IMG/VR virus record: IMGVR_UViG_3300034152_000332
Coordinates: 1-25,428 of that record
Source: a virus
Length of the DNA: 25,428 nt
Strand: one strand, 5' to 3'
Of this stretch, positions 1 through 8,394 are shown one piece after another (position 1 is the stretch's first letter; each line of letters begins with the position of its first letter). The position numbers were made by a program, and so were the translations under genes. A model generated the notes under the pieces. It made no database searches, was not told the DNA's origin, and saw only the letters and a program-made list of their open reading frames with translations.

Positions 1-925
1 CGTAGCATTTTGATCCGTAAAAACGGAAAGATATATCTCTTGTGTTTGTGTCGTTTCCGGCATAATGCCGTGTGCTGTTCCACGCAAATGTTCCTTGTTC
101 GTTTATTGTTCCCCAAGTTCCGTTTAAAAGAGAAGTAAAAGGAGGACAATCGTCAAGGTCAGTCGCCCCACCGCTTGTGAGAGCATATTGTGTAGTGGGT
201 TTTTGCACCATGTAGGTGGTGTAGGAGAAATAAGCGATTACGATACTATCACCAGTATTACCAACAGTAATCCTTACTTGATAATCTCCATACGTAAGAC
301 CACCATATAATTCAAATAATACATTATAATAATTTGCTCCAACATCCGCAGTTAATGTTTTTTTATTTCTCCAAGTACTTCCACCATCGCTTGACAATTC
401 TACATCAAAATATTGAACTGTACTTAATGTATACATTGCAACGGCGCACGAAACTCCTGAAAATTTTAAAATTGCGGTATCACCACTTGTAGATGATGCC
501 TTAGATCTACCAAACTTATGGCTTGGGTGATCTAAATTGCTCCATGTCCCCGTATACTCTATCTCATGGCTATCAGCAGGGACAAGAACGGTGTCGACGT
601 TATGAAGAAAAAAATTGCTGTAATCCAGCGTGTCAAATCCCTGTTTAAACCCGAAAGAAATATGGCCGAACGCCATTTGATTGTCATACTCGCTTGACTC
701 CGTGTCCTCTTTGATGTGGATGGGCGAAAGGTTTGTAGACCATATTTGGGTCGTCGATATCGAGTCTACCAGTGCTTTTAATGCCTCCAACGTCGTCGTC
801 GGTGCAGTGCCCGGATCGCCGCCTTTCAAGAGGCGGTGATTTGCCATCAGTGCATTGATATCGGCTGCTGCGTTCGGATCGACGTTCGCGACTCGTTCTG
901 GTAAATCATTCCATGTGTCTGCCAT
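1..925 (-). CDS. Tail appendage / fibre-like protein, 3' end cut by window edge
   Basis: The frame is open from ATG 925 to the left edge without a stop (about 308 codons), so the C-terminus lies outside the window. A ribosome site AGGAG sits 7 bases before the ATG, and the start is 10 bases after the stop of the upstream fibre gene. The first ~55 residues (MADTWNDLPERV, then NANHRLL-type helical sequence) look like a short attachment region. The rest is rich in Ser, Thr, Gly, Asn and aromatic residues in alternating strands, for example SSDGGSTWR, typical of beta-sandwich receptor-binding modules. I recognise no named family. From roughly residue 120 onward the codons become clearly AT-rich compared with the rest of the window, which suggests a swapped-in receptor-binding segment. 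Role as a tail tip or fibre is inferred from position after the hub and fibre genes. Confidence 0.7.
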   Translation of the reverse strand, partial: MADTWNDLPERVANVDPNAAADINALMANHRLLKGGDPGTAPTTTLEALKALVDSISTTQIWSTNLSPIHIKEDTESSEYDNQMAFGHISFGFKQGFDTLDYSNFFLHNVDTVLVPADSHEIEYTGTWSNLDHPSHKFGRSKASSTSGDTAILKFSGVSCAVAMYTLSTVQYFDVELSSDGGSTWRNKKTLTADVGANYYNVLFELYGGLTYGDYQVRITVGNTGDSIVIAYFSYTTYMVQKPTTQYALTSGGATDLDDCPPFTSLLNGTWGTINEQGTFAWNSTRHYAGNDTNTRDISFRFYGSKCY

Positions 926-935
926 TGTGGTGCTC

Positions 936-2348
936 CTATCTGTGGATTAGGGCTATGAGAGTATAATACGCCGGTCCATTTTCTTTTTTTGTGTAAAGGT
1001 CTTGATCGTAACCGCCTCGGCCGACCAGCGTGTAATTTGTTAATCCGGCTGAGGTTAACTCAAGAGGATTTTGCTTTGTCGTCCCATCGGCTTGCCAGGT
1101 TTCGGTATTGTATCCACCGGAATAAGTCTTAAGCCATTGGTGGTTATGGCTACCGTCCCCGGTACCTCCGGTACCACCTGCGGCATCTTTATCAACGCGT
1201 AAAAATCTATCATCCATGGCAGTCAATTCGGACCAGCCATATTTCAACGATACAGCTTTTTGCGATGTCGTGCCGACAAATTTCACATCACTTTTCTGAT
1301 AGCCGTCTTCAATGTAATTTGTCGAGTTGTCAATATTGGTTGTCGAATAGTCCTGGTTGCCGGAATTATCAAGATTCCAATTTTGGTCTAGTACGAAATT
1401 GTCACCATGATCAATCACCCAGTTTTTATATATGGCTGTACTGGAATCGTTCCCATCAAACCGGCAGCCAATGATTTTAAACTCGTCGGTGTAATCGAAT
1501 TTAAGCAACTCAATGACCCCGGCCTTGCCGTTTCCTCGAAGATCGGCGCCGGTAATTTTGATGCCGGTTGTCTCGTTGCTGACCGTATTGATCGATTTGA
1601 TGCAGTAGCTTGAATCGTCAACACGGTAAAGGATGGCACCAGGCTGGAAGTCAAGCCAAATTTTATTTAAACCTGATAAATCAACAGATTCGAAATACAG
1701 TCCTTTATTAATCGTGATACGACCGGCATCAATGTAATTATCCCGATCGTTCACATAGCCGATAGCGTCCTGAATCGAAAAGTACCAATGCCCGTCAACG
1801 TAGCATCCCTGTTCGCTAATATCTGTGATTTCGGAATCGGTGATTTCTGTTGTGGTGCTCTGCAAATCAATAAGGGCTAAAGGCCGCTGTGAACTGGCAA
1901 TGGACGGCAGCACCCGATCATTACTGTCGTTGCCCAATTCAATGCTGATAGAATTATCCGAATTGAGGACCACAACCGCCCATCGCTTATTCGTCGGTGC
2001 GGTCAATGTGCCGCTGGTCCCGCCGGTCACGCTGCATAGGACGCCGTCAACCACCGCATACCCAGAAGAATAATCGACTGTCATGGCAGCCGGAGAGCTG
2101 GCCGACACTTCAAGCCCGGTAATAACAACATTTCCCTGGGCCTTGCCGGCATATCGCAATCGGTCACGGAGCACGGAAGCGTAATCACGGGCATTCGTGA
2201 CCTCGTTGCCGGCAGGCGGGGTCAGCATTTCGTCTATCTGGTCCTGTCGATTGTTTCCGGCATTTTCCAGTTCGGTCAACGCCGTCCTCGGGACAAGAGA
2301 ACGTAACTTGCTTTTAAACAGTGGTTTCGGTACGTTTGTTTTGCTCAT
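936..2348 (-). CDS. Tail fibre / receptor-binding protein with beta-helix-like middle
   Basis: A 470-residue protein starting at an ATG that overlaps the upstream stop (ATGA). The N-terminus to about residue 75 is mixed helical and probably attaches to the tail. Residues ~75-175 form a Gly/Ser/Thr-rich beta domain. Residues ~195-330 (after YFSIQDAIGYVNDRDNYIDAG) have the strand-turn pattern of right-handed beta-helix fibres and depolymerases (GITIN, GIKITGADLRGNGK, FKIIGCRFDGN). The C-terminal tip has a Gly-rich hinge (GGTGGTGDGSHNH) and ends in YYTLIALIHR, a type of ending common in trimeric phage fibres. No polysaccharide-lyase active site can be assigned by eye, so enzyme activity is not claimed. 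It lies between the tail hub protein and another appendage gene, which supports a host-recognition role. Confidence 0.7.
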   Translation of the reverse strand: MSKTNVPKPLFKSKLRSLVPRTALTELENAGNNRQDQIDEMLTPPAGNEVTNARDYASVLRDRLRYAGKAQGNVVITGLEVSASSPAAMTVDYSSGYAVVDGVLCSVTGGTSGTLTAPTNKRWAVVVLNSDNSISIELGNDSNDRVLPSIASSQRPLALIDLQSTTTEITDSEITDISEQGCYVDGHWYFSIQDAIGYVNDRDNYIDAGRITINKGLYFESVDLSGLNKIWLDFQPGAILYRVDDSSYCIKSINTVSNETTGIKITGADLRGNGKAGVIELLKFDYTDEFKIIGCRFDGNDSSTAIYKNWVIDHGDNFVLDQNWNLDNSGNQDYSTTNIDNSTNYIEDGYQKSDVKFVGTTSQKAVSLKYGWSELTAMDDRFLRVDKDAAGGTGGTGDGSHNHQWLKTYSGGYNTETWQADGTTKQNPLELTSAGLTNYTLVGRGGYDQDLYTKKENGPAYYTLIALIHR

Positions 2349-4369
2349 GATGCCCTCACAGGTCGATAGTCATCTACATTCGTAACAGTGTCCTCGTCAT
2401 AATTCCACAAATCCATATCCCAGAAGAGAAGATCCCTGTCGATATCATCGTCACCCTCGTTGGTCCCGCCGTTAACAATGTTGTTACGGTCCCAATTCAG
2501 ATGATCGAGGGTCGCCCCCAAATCCTTCAGGGTGATCGACTGTGTCAGCTTTGCCCCTTTCGCCGTAAACTTCCCCGATATTTTTTCGATCAAAAACAGG
2601 TTATAGGTCTTCGTGTTTTCCTCGATTAGGATAATGCGGTCATTGAGCTGAAGCGGTGGAAAAAGATTCTGGCTGACTGTGGCCTGCCATTTCCGGGTGC
2701 CGAAGCGGGAAATCAGATTTTCGGCAATGGCCTTTGCTTCGGCGTCAGACTGGACGAAAGGATTGATAACTTTATGCGTAAAGCCTTTTTTATAGGCCAT
2801 ATTATCGTCGTTTGTCGCCTCTCCGGCGTACCCGGTGTATGTCGTAAATTTATCACCATATACCTTGACGTTGATCTGTGGGCTGGTTCCAGAAATCGTG
2901 AATTTAATATTTTCGTTGTTGTATTCGTCGATCGTGACGGACCCGCTAGTCACTGTGAATTCATGACGCTTGTAAACGGCCGCCCCGGACCAGGAAAGCG
3001 TTTTTTGACCGGTGGTCGTATAGTCTTGGTCCGCCAGTTCAACCTCGGCATCTACCGTGCCTTCCTCGGAAAGGACCGTCACTCGCTGTAAAAGCTGGTC
3101 GGTGCGTAACGATTTCGAAAAATTCTTGAGGTGTTCCAGGTAGTTCAGCGCAAAATCAAGGCCGTCTGTGCTGATTTCAATGCTTTCTAACTGAAGATAA
3201 TTGTCATCATTGATAAAAAGTCGCCATTTCAAGCTTTTGCCGGTGAGATATTCCATGGCATCCTTGAAAATATCGATCGCTTTTTTATCGGTGTATCCTG
3301 GAATGGTGACGGTATAGCCGGTAGCTGGGATAAATTCGGTGACCCCGTCGTTATGCTCGATGCCGGCGCGTTTGGCCACGTCCTGCAGGATCGTGGCTAC
3401 ATCGGCATCGGTATAATCCGGCGTGCTGACTTTTGTTTCCAGGGCCTTTTTCATGGTGTCCCTGCAGGAAACAGTTACGGTTTTTGATTTATTGGCAGAG
3501 CCGAAATCGACGTTATCGATCAGGAATTTTCCCTGGTCGAAAAATTCTGCATTTTCGACGTAATCGATTTCGATGGCGCTGGCGTAATTTTCATCGACCC
3601 CGGAATACCAAGTGCATATCGAGAAGACGAGGACGAACTGAAAGTACCGGTCATTGATGTCCGGGAGTGTAAACTCATTGGCGCCGTTGGCTGTCTGGCC
3701 TAGGTATGTGAAGCTGACATCGTTATTTTCGAGCTTTAATTCATGATTGCTGCTGCGGTAATAGACCGTGATTCTGTCGGTATCGCAGGTCATTTTTAGC
3801 TTTTGCAGCTTGTGAATACCGGTAAGTCCGAAATCCTGTATGGAACTGAGATAATAACCTTCGCTCTGGTACACCCCGGCGTCGTAGAATCCCTGGTCAA
3901 AAAAAAGCCAATCGTCGGTGATTCCAGGCAGGGATAGGTAGTCGTCATTGCGGGGAGCACTGTTGTAGATTTTTTCGTTGACGACCTGGGTGTGAAAGGC
4001 CAGGACATATGAGCTTTCAGCGATTGCCCGGGTATACAACTTCGCTTCTCGGAGCTTGTATCCCACTGATATGCGGATCGGTAAGTCTTCCACGAGGATG
4101 TCGGCAAATTCCCCGAAACTGTTGGGGGAATAGGCCCCGTTCTCGTTGGTCAGGGCGAAAGACATCTTTTTAATGGCCGGTAGAGCGTTGAAGGTCCCGA
4201 CTTTATCATCCATGGAGTCGCGGCCGAAGAAAAACGATTTGACGTGGTCGATATTCTGCCACGCACCGTTACCGTCTTGGCGTTGCAGCTTGACGACCGG
4301 TTTCCACCGGGAGCTGTTGAACTTCTCGTAAAGTTCCTGTTCAATGGCTGTACTGCTCGCCGTCCTCAC
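2345..4369 (-). CDS. Tail tip / baseplate hub-like protein
   Basis: A 674-residue protein starting at a GTG in a GTGA overlap with the stop of the preceding gene; the ribosome site is weak, so translation is probably coupled. The N-terminal ~130 residues (WKPVVKLQRQDG, DSMDDKVGTFNALPAIKKMSFALTNENGAYSP) resemble the opening beta domain of siphovirus tail-tip proteins. Residues ~330-560 contain GYTVTIPGYTDKKAIDIFKD and long stretches reminiscent of hub domains (first-residue numbering is approximate). The acidic C-terminus is Asp/Asn-rich (GDDDIDRD, DMDLWNYDEDT). Position downstream of the tape measure and before the fibres is where siphoviruses place distal tail and hub proteins. I cannot assign it to a named family; no peptidase or lysozyme motif was seen. 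Confidence 0.65.
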   Translation of the reverse strand: MRTASSTAIEQELYEKFNSSRWKPVVKLQRQDGNGAWQNIDHVKSFFFGRDSMDDKVGTFNALPAIKKMSFALTNENGAYSPNSFGEFADILVEDLPIRISVGYKLREAKLYTRAIAESSYVLAFHTQVVNEKIYNSAPRNDDYLSLPGITDDWLFFDQGFYDAGVYQSEGYYLSSIQDFGLTGIHKLQKLKMTCDTDRITVYYRSSNHELKLENNDVSFTYLGQTANGANEFTLPDINDRYFQFVLVFSICTWYSGVDENYASAIEIDYVENAEFFDQGKFLIDNVDFGSANKSKTVTVSCRDTMKKALETKVSTPDYTDADVATILQDVAKRAGIEHNDGVTEFIPATGYTVTIPGYTDKKAIDIFKDAMEYLTGKSLKWRLFINDDNYLQLESIEISTDGLDFALNYLEHLKNFSKSLRTDQLLQRVTVLSEEGTVDAEVELADQDYTTTGQKTLSWSGAAVYKRHEFTVTSGSVTIDEYNNENIKFTISGTSPQINVKVYGDKFTTYTGYAGEATNDDNMAYKKGFTHKVINPFVQSDAEAKAIAENLISRFGTRKWQATVSQNLFPPLQLNDRIILIEENTKTYNLFLIEKISGKFTAKGAKLTQSITLKDLGATLDHLNWDRNNIVNGGTNEGDDDIDRDLLFWDMDLWNYDEDTVTNVDDYRPVRAS

Positions 4370-4743
4370 GTGATCTTGACTTCCTCCATCTCCAATTTCA
4401 GGTAATAGACTGTTTCTCCGTCCTCGTTTAGGCCTTGGTCCACCAATTCAGGTTCTTTCTTGAATACGACGGTTATGTCCTCGACTGTGCTTTTCCCGTA
4501 CAGGGCATACGGTGGCGTGAATGTGAGTTCCTCGCCGAAATTCTCGATCACTTCGTTCAGTTCTAGCAATTCGTCTTCAGTGACGGTCACCACCGCGATA
4601 ATTTCAAGCCGCTGCGTGTCTGCGGTGCTGACCGGCCGGCCGCCGATAGTGATATCGACGCTGGCGTTCCAGATCGGCGAAGACTGGACGTCAATCGCCT
4701 GGCCTGTGAAGGTGTTTGTACCGTCTGTGAAGGTGTAGGCCAT
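4366..4743 (-). CDS. Small tail protein, probably distal tail component
   Basis: A 125-residue, acidic, beta-rich protein (MAYTFTDGTNTFTGQ at the start; strands such as LEIIAVVTV and DITVVFKK). It starts at ATG 4743, with AAGGAG 12 bases upstream, a rather long spacing. It ends in a 4-base GTGA overlap with the hub-like gene. No family is recognised. Its place between tape measure and hub is where distal tail adaptor proteins are found, so a structural role in the tail tip is an inference from gene order only. Confidence 0.6.
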   Translation of the reverse strand: MAYTFTDGTNTFTGQAIDVQSSPIWNASVDITIGGRPVSTADTQRLEIIAVVTVTEDELLELNEVIENFGEELTFTPPYALYGKSTVEDITVVFKKEPELVDQGLNEDGETVYYLKLEMEEVKIT

Positions 4744-4809
4744 TTACCGGACAAGCTCCTTGACAAATCCCCCGCCGGTGCTTATATTCCGCATATTGGG
4801 GGAATTCAT
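4744..4809 (-). CDS. Possible 21-residue leader ORF before the small tail gene
   Basis: The 101-base gap between the tape measure stop and the next tail gene contains an ORF of 21 codons, ATG at 4809, whose TAA directly abuts the ATG at 4743. Its end (GGGFVKELVR) carries the AAGGAG used by the next gene. No ribosome site precedes it. It may be a coupling leader, a remnant, or chance; nothing else was seen in the gap. Confidence 0.2.
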   Translation of the reverse strand: MNSPNMRNISTGGGFVKELVR

Positions 4810-4844
4810 GAAAAAGACGCTTTTCTTCGTAAAAAGAATTATGA

Positions 4845-7547
4845 CTACGCCTCCGTCGCTATAATACCGTTCTGACGCTGCCATGCCGTCATTTGCTCCT
4901 GAAAATCATCAAAGTCCGTCACACTTTCAATTGTAATATTATAAGTGTTGTAATTTGTTTGCGTCCTATTTGACGTCCGATAATTGTTGATATTGTTCTG
5001 CCGTGTTGCATAACGCATGGCGCGCATTTCTTCCAAGAGTGGAAAATAGCGAAGCGTCGCTTCCTTGGGCATGACGTACTCGCCGCCTTCGGCGTTGATA
5101 TTTACGCCGCCACGATCATGACCTGGTCCTAAAATACGACCACCCTGCCGGAATGATGGGACTTCGGGTAGGGGTTGACTGGAAATAACGCCGATCTGAA
5201 CCGCGGTCAAACCACCAACAACAGCCGCAGCTATCTGGCCAAACGGAGGCGGAATAGTAAGTGCCGCGATAATTGCATTCGCGGCATCCATAACGGCTTT
5301 TGCGATCGACGATGCTTTGTTATAGATGGCCGTTTTTCGTTCATACTCGGCAACCTTTTTGCGATATTCCTTCTCAACCTTCTCTTTTTGGTCGGCGATT
5401 TCCTTTTCACGTTTCTTGGCCGCTTCGGCAAGCTCTTTTTTCTCTTTTTCTTCTTTTAATTGACGTTCTTGATCTTTTTTCCAATTCTCGTTTTTAATCC
5501 GCTCGGTTTCGTTTTCGGCGATCTGTTTTTCAAGTTCTTTCTGCTGTTCGGCATCTGTTTCGGCCGCGAGTCGTTCTTGCAGATCCGCGAGTTCCTGATC
5601 CAGTTTTTCCTTCTGTTCGTTATAGGATTTCTCTGCTTCCTGCTGTCGACGATCAAAACTCTCGGCATCAAGTTTCCGTATGTAGGCATCATATTTCTCT
5701 TGGGCACGATTGGTGGCGTCGATCGCGTCAAGGCGCGCCTTTTTCTCGCGCTCGATGTTGGCCAGATTAGCCTGATGAGATTGGTTAACTATACTGTTAA
5801 GCTGTCCGAGACGATCTGAAATTTGCCCATAGGCCGTCTGCCAAGCCTGAACAGCATTATCCGATGTCTTTTTGTCACTTTCAGCAATTTTTGCATTAAC
5901 CCGCGCTATCCTATCGGCACGCTTGTCAAGTTCTTTCTGAATTTTTGTCTGTGTTTCAACTGCTATCTGTTCGCGTTTTGTAGCCGAAATTTTGTCATTT
6001 GCTAAAACTTTTTGCGCATCAAGTTGAATTATTTCAGATCGTTTTAAGGAGGCTTTCCTTTCCAGCTCTATACGCTTTCTGCCGCTTTTTTCGTCGACAA
6101 CTTCAATCTTTTTAACCTGTGCCTCTATTTCGGCCAGTTCCTGTTTGCGAACAGAAATAATAAAGTCAAACCGATCCCGTTCTGCTTTAGCTGCTTTTTT
6201 AGGATCAGGGGTTACAGGAGTTTTTTCGAGCTCCTTGCGCTGCCTTTTGTATTGATTCCCTAATTGACTGTTTTCCCCCCTTAGCCGTCTGATTTCTGCT
6301 CTTATCTGAGGAATCGTTGTGAGTTGTCCGTGATATCGCGCAAGCAGTTTTTCTTCCTCACGCGTAAAAGAACGCAAAACATCGGCATTTGATCTGCGAA
6401 CCCGGATCAGCTTTTGTAAAACCTTTATAAGCTTGTCGTTTTGAGATATTGCAAAAAATGTCCCTTTGACAATATTCCTGCTTACATCCGCCTCGGCCGT
6501 TCTTTTCAGCTCGTCGTTATATTTCTTTTGCGCCTTCTGCGCCTTATCGGCAGCACGAGCTGCCGCCAAAAGCTGACTGGCCAGCTTCCCGAGGGGACCA
6601 AACGACTTTTCAAGATTTTCCTGGAACTTTTCGAATTTTTCATTGCTTAAGCCCATGATCTCATCGAGCTTTTGGTAAGCGACAACGAGACCGGCGGTCG
6701 CCGCACCGATAGCGACAAAAGCCAGACCAATAGGACCGAGTGCAGCATTTAAGGCGATCGCTGCTGGGACAAGAAGACCGATGGTAACGAGCGCCCCACG
6801 AATTGCAGGGGAAAGCTGCTGGAATGCGACGGCAAGCTTGGCCACGCCCCGCAGGAACGGGGCCAGAACCGGAAGGAGAGCCTCACCGATTTTTTCCTGG
6901 ACATCACCGAGGGCATTGCTGATATTTGCCAGTTGACCGACTGCGCTTTTGCCCTCTTCTTTCGCGAACCCGCCAAACTTTGCGTTGAGATTTGCTATAA
7001 CTTTCTCGGCACGGACACCCTTGTCGGTGATGCCCTCAAGACCAGATTTTCCGATATATCGAGAGAGTGCATCAGTACCCGACCCGATTGTTTTACCGAG
7101 CAGCTGTGCTGCTGTTTTCAGGTCGATGCCGAGAGCGGATGCCAGGTCTTGTGCAGCGACAGTGGCTTTTTTCAGCCCATCACCGGTCAGGCCGGTCAGG
7201 GCCGATAATTGAGAAGCCGCGACCAACGTGACTTCGTCACCAAACTTCGTGACCTGCTGCTGTGCGGAAGCGAACTCCCTGAAATCTTTGGTGAGCTCTT
7301 TCGAGTTCTTGGAAAACTTTTCGAAAGTTTTAGCGAGAAGCCGTTCCGCTTTCTCCTGTTCAGCGTATACAGTGAGAGATTTTTTTACCGCAAGGATAGT
7401 ACCGCCGATCGCGGCAGTCAGCCCGATCCAATTGGACTTCATCTTCGCAATGAGCGAAGTGTTTTCCTGCGCAAGTTGCCGCTGGCCACGGGTGGCGTCT
7501 GACCCATCCCAATCGACTCGAACGTTAATTTTCTTATTGATTGGCAT
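4845..7547 (-). CDS. Tape measure protein
   Basis: A 900-residue protein that sets tail length and is ejected with the DNA. It begins at ATG 7547, 14 bases inside the end of the frameshifted chaperone reading frame. The N-terminal third is Ala/Leu/Gly-rich with hydrophobic stretches around residues 40-55 and 245-305 (ALVTIGLLVPAAIALNAALG), typical of tape measures. Residues ~330-760 are long charged helices with strong coiled-coil character, extremely Lys/Glu/Gln-rich near 620-740. The C-terminal part has another hydrophobic segment (PPPFGQIAAAVVGGLTAVQIG) followed by the common tape-measure ending pattern GGRILGPGHDRGGVNINAEG and EYVMPKEA. From the usual ~0.15 nm of tail per residue, a tail of very roughly 135 nm would be expected. 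Confidence 0.93.
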   Translation of the reverse strand: MPINKKINVRVDWDGSDATRGQRQLAQENTSLIAKMKSNWIGLTAAIGGTILAVKKSLTVYAEQEKAERLLAKTFEKFSKNSKELTKDFREFASAQQQVTKFGDEVTLVAASQLSALTGLTGDGLKKATVAAQDLASALGIDLKTAAQLLGKTIGSGTDALSRYIGKSGLEGITDKGVRAEKVIANLNAKFGGFAKEEGKSAVGQLANISNALGDVQEKIGEALLPVLAPFLRGVAKLAVAFQQLSPAIRGALVTIGLLVPAAIALNAALGPIGLAFVAIGAATAGLVVAYQKLDEIMGLSNEKFEKFQENLEKSFGPLGKLASQLLAAARAADKAQKAQKKYNDELKRTAEADVSRNIVKGTFFAISQNDKLIKVLQKLIRVRRSNADVLRSFTREEEKLLARYHGQLTTIPQIRAEIRRLRGENSQLGNQYKRQRKELEKTPVTPDPKKAAKAERDRFDFIISVRKQELAEIEAQVKKIEVVDEKSGRKRIELERKASLKRSEIIQLDAQKVLANDKISATKREQIAVETQTKIQKELDKRADRIARVNAKIAESDKKTSDNAVQAWQTAYGQISDRLGQLNSIVNQSHQANLANIEREKKARLDAIDATNRAQEKYDAYIRKLDAESFDRRQQEAEKSYNEQKEKLDQELADLQERLAAETDAEQQKELEKQIAENETERIKNENWKKDQERQLKEEKEKKELAEAAKKREKEIADQKEKVEKEYRKKVAEYERKTAIYNKASSIAKAVMDAANAIIAALTIPPPFGQIAAAVVGGLTAVQIGVISSQPLPEVPSFRQGGRILGPGHDRGGVNINAEGGEYVMPKEATLRYFPLLEEMRAMRYATRQNNINNYRTSNRTQTNYNTYNITIESVTDFDDFQEQMTAWQRQNGIIATEA

Positions 7548-8273
7548 CGTTTCTGCGCTTCAAAATCTCGTTCCGCAAATCGCTCAGCTTGCCTTTGTGG
7601 CCGCCGTTTTCCATCGCGTGCTTTGCGTTCATCGATTCAATGTAATCCGCCTCCGCCTTTCGGTAGAGGAGCGTATTGATCTGCAAATACGAATGCTTCA
7701 GCCGCTTCAGTTCATTGACCGCGCCGGGGCGTCGATCTTGTCGACGATCATCAGCTTGTTTCTCAATCCACCCATGGCGCTCGCATTCAAGGATGAAATC
7801 CCCGAGCTCGAAGGTGTTTCGGTAAACACCATTTCCGCGAGGGAGATCAATTTTTTTTTTAACCCGTCCGAATTAAACTTGTACAAGAGCACAAAAATCT
7901 CGGGCAACTGGACCTCAGATATTCGCTTCTGGAATTTCGCCAAGCTACCTTTGAATACGCCGAGCTTGCGGAGCAGCTTGATATAGAAAAGCCGCATCTT
8001 GTGACTGCGCAGCAGCTCCGTGAAGGTCTCGTGGAACAGCTGCACTTTGCCAGCGTCCTTCAGGTCCTCCAGGAGCGTCAGGTCCGGGATAATGAGCTTG
8101 CAATACTTGAAAAAGCTCTGCATCCCGGGCAGGTAGACATAAAACCAGTTATAGGCCGAAAGCTGGCCGATGAACGCGTACGAGCCGTCCATGAGCGGCA
8201 TATGGACGCCCTTGAAGTTGAAAATATCAACGTCCTCAAGTTTGTAATCGTCTGGCAGTTTGGCGATTTTCAT
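7534..8273 (-). CDS. Tail assembly chaperone, -1 frameshift fusion (GT-like)
   Basis: Tail chaperones of siphoviruses are made as a short form and a -1 frameshifted long form that binds the tape measure during tail assembly. Here residues 1-141 are read in the frame starting at ATG 8273; after the A10 run at 7851-7860 a shift back by one base opens a frame with no stop until TAA at 7534-7536, giving about 246 residues. The shifted part (ELGDFILECERHGWIEKQ, NELKRLKHSYLQINTLLYRK, GKLSDLRNEILKRR) is strongly helical and charged, far more protein-like than the unshifted tail. It ends 14 bases inside the tape measure gene, exactly as expected for this gene pair. A plain indel in the homopolymer would give the same picture, so programmed slippage is an inference. 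Confidence 0.72.
7707..8273 (-). CDS. Tail assembly chaperone, unshifted short form (G-like)
   Basis: A 188-residue product from ATG 8273 (AGGA about 8 bases upstream), terminating at TGA 7707-7709. It sits between tail tube and tape measure, the standard place of the G/GT chaperone pair. Residues 1-141 (for example YKLEDVDIFNFKGVHMPLMDG and LPEIFVLLYKFNSDGLKKK, the latter encoded at the slip site) are shared with the fused form. The 47 residues after the slip site (PSSSGISSLNASAMGG) are low-complexity and may be just the unshifted read-out. I recognise no exact family by sequence; the call rests on gene order and the frameshift signature. Confidence 0.68.
   Translation of the reverse strand: MKIAKLPDDYKLEDVDIFNFKGVHMPLMDGSYAFIGQLSAYNWFYVYLPGMQSFFKYCKLIIPDLTLLEDLKDAGKVQLFHETFTELLRSHKMRLFYIKLLRKLGVFKGSLAKFQKRISEVQLPEIFVLLYKFNSDGLKKKLISLAEMVFTETPSSSGISSLNASAMGGLRNKLMIVDKIDAPARSMN
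7849..7862 (-). other. Slippery homopolymer, putative -1 frameshift site
   Basis: On the minus strand the sequence reads TTAAAAAAAAAATTG, with ten A between 7860 and 7851. In the zero frame this is TTA AAA AAA AAA TTG, containing A AAA AAA, a classical slippery heptamer. Both frames remain open downstream, for 47 codons (zero) and 105 codons (-1). No obvious long pseudoknot was identified by eye. Confidence 0.65.
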
Positions 8274-8360
8274 TACATTTTTCCTAAATCCGCCGATAAT
8301 TTAGCAGAGGCCCTTAATGACGACGCTGAAAAAATCGACAGGATAGCCAATACTATCTGG

Positions 8361-8389
8361 TTAAACAAGGGCAGGCATCCACCCGCCCT
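8361..8389 (-). terminator. Probable intrinsic terminator after the tail tube gene
   Basis: Just after the tail tube stop, the minus strand forms an 8-bp hairpin AGGGCGGG / CCTGCCCT (one G-T pair) with loop TGGATG, followed by TGTTTAA. The T-rich run is short and interrupted, so it is probably a partial terminator that lowers expression of chaperone and tape measure relative to the abundant tail tube protein. The remaining bases of the 121-base gap (8274-8394) show only the ribosome site of the chaperone. Confidence 0.6.
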
Positions 8390-8394
8390 GTCCG

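Noticed and set aside
7228-7986. Plus-strand 252-codon ORF over the chaperone and tape measure start
   Set aside because: It is antisense to two recognised genes and has no plausible start signal; all real genes are on the minus strand.
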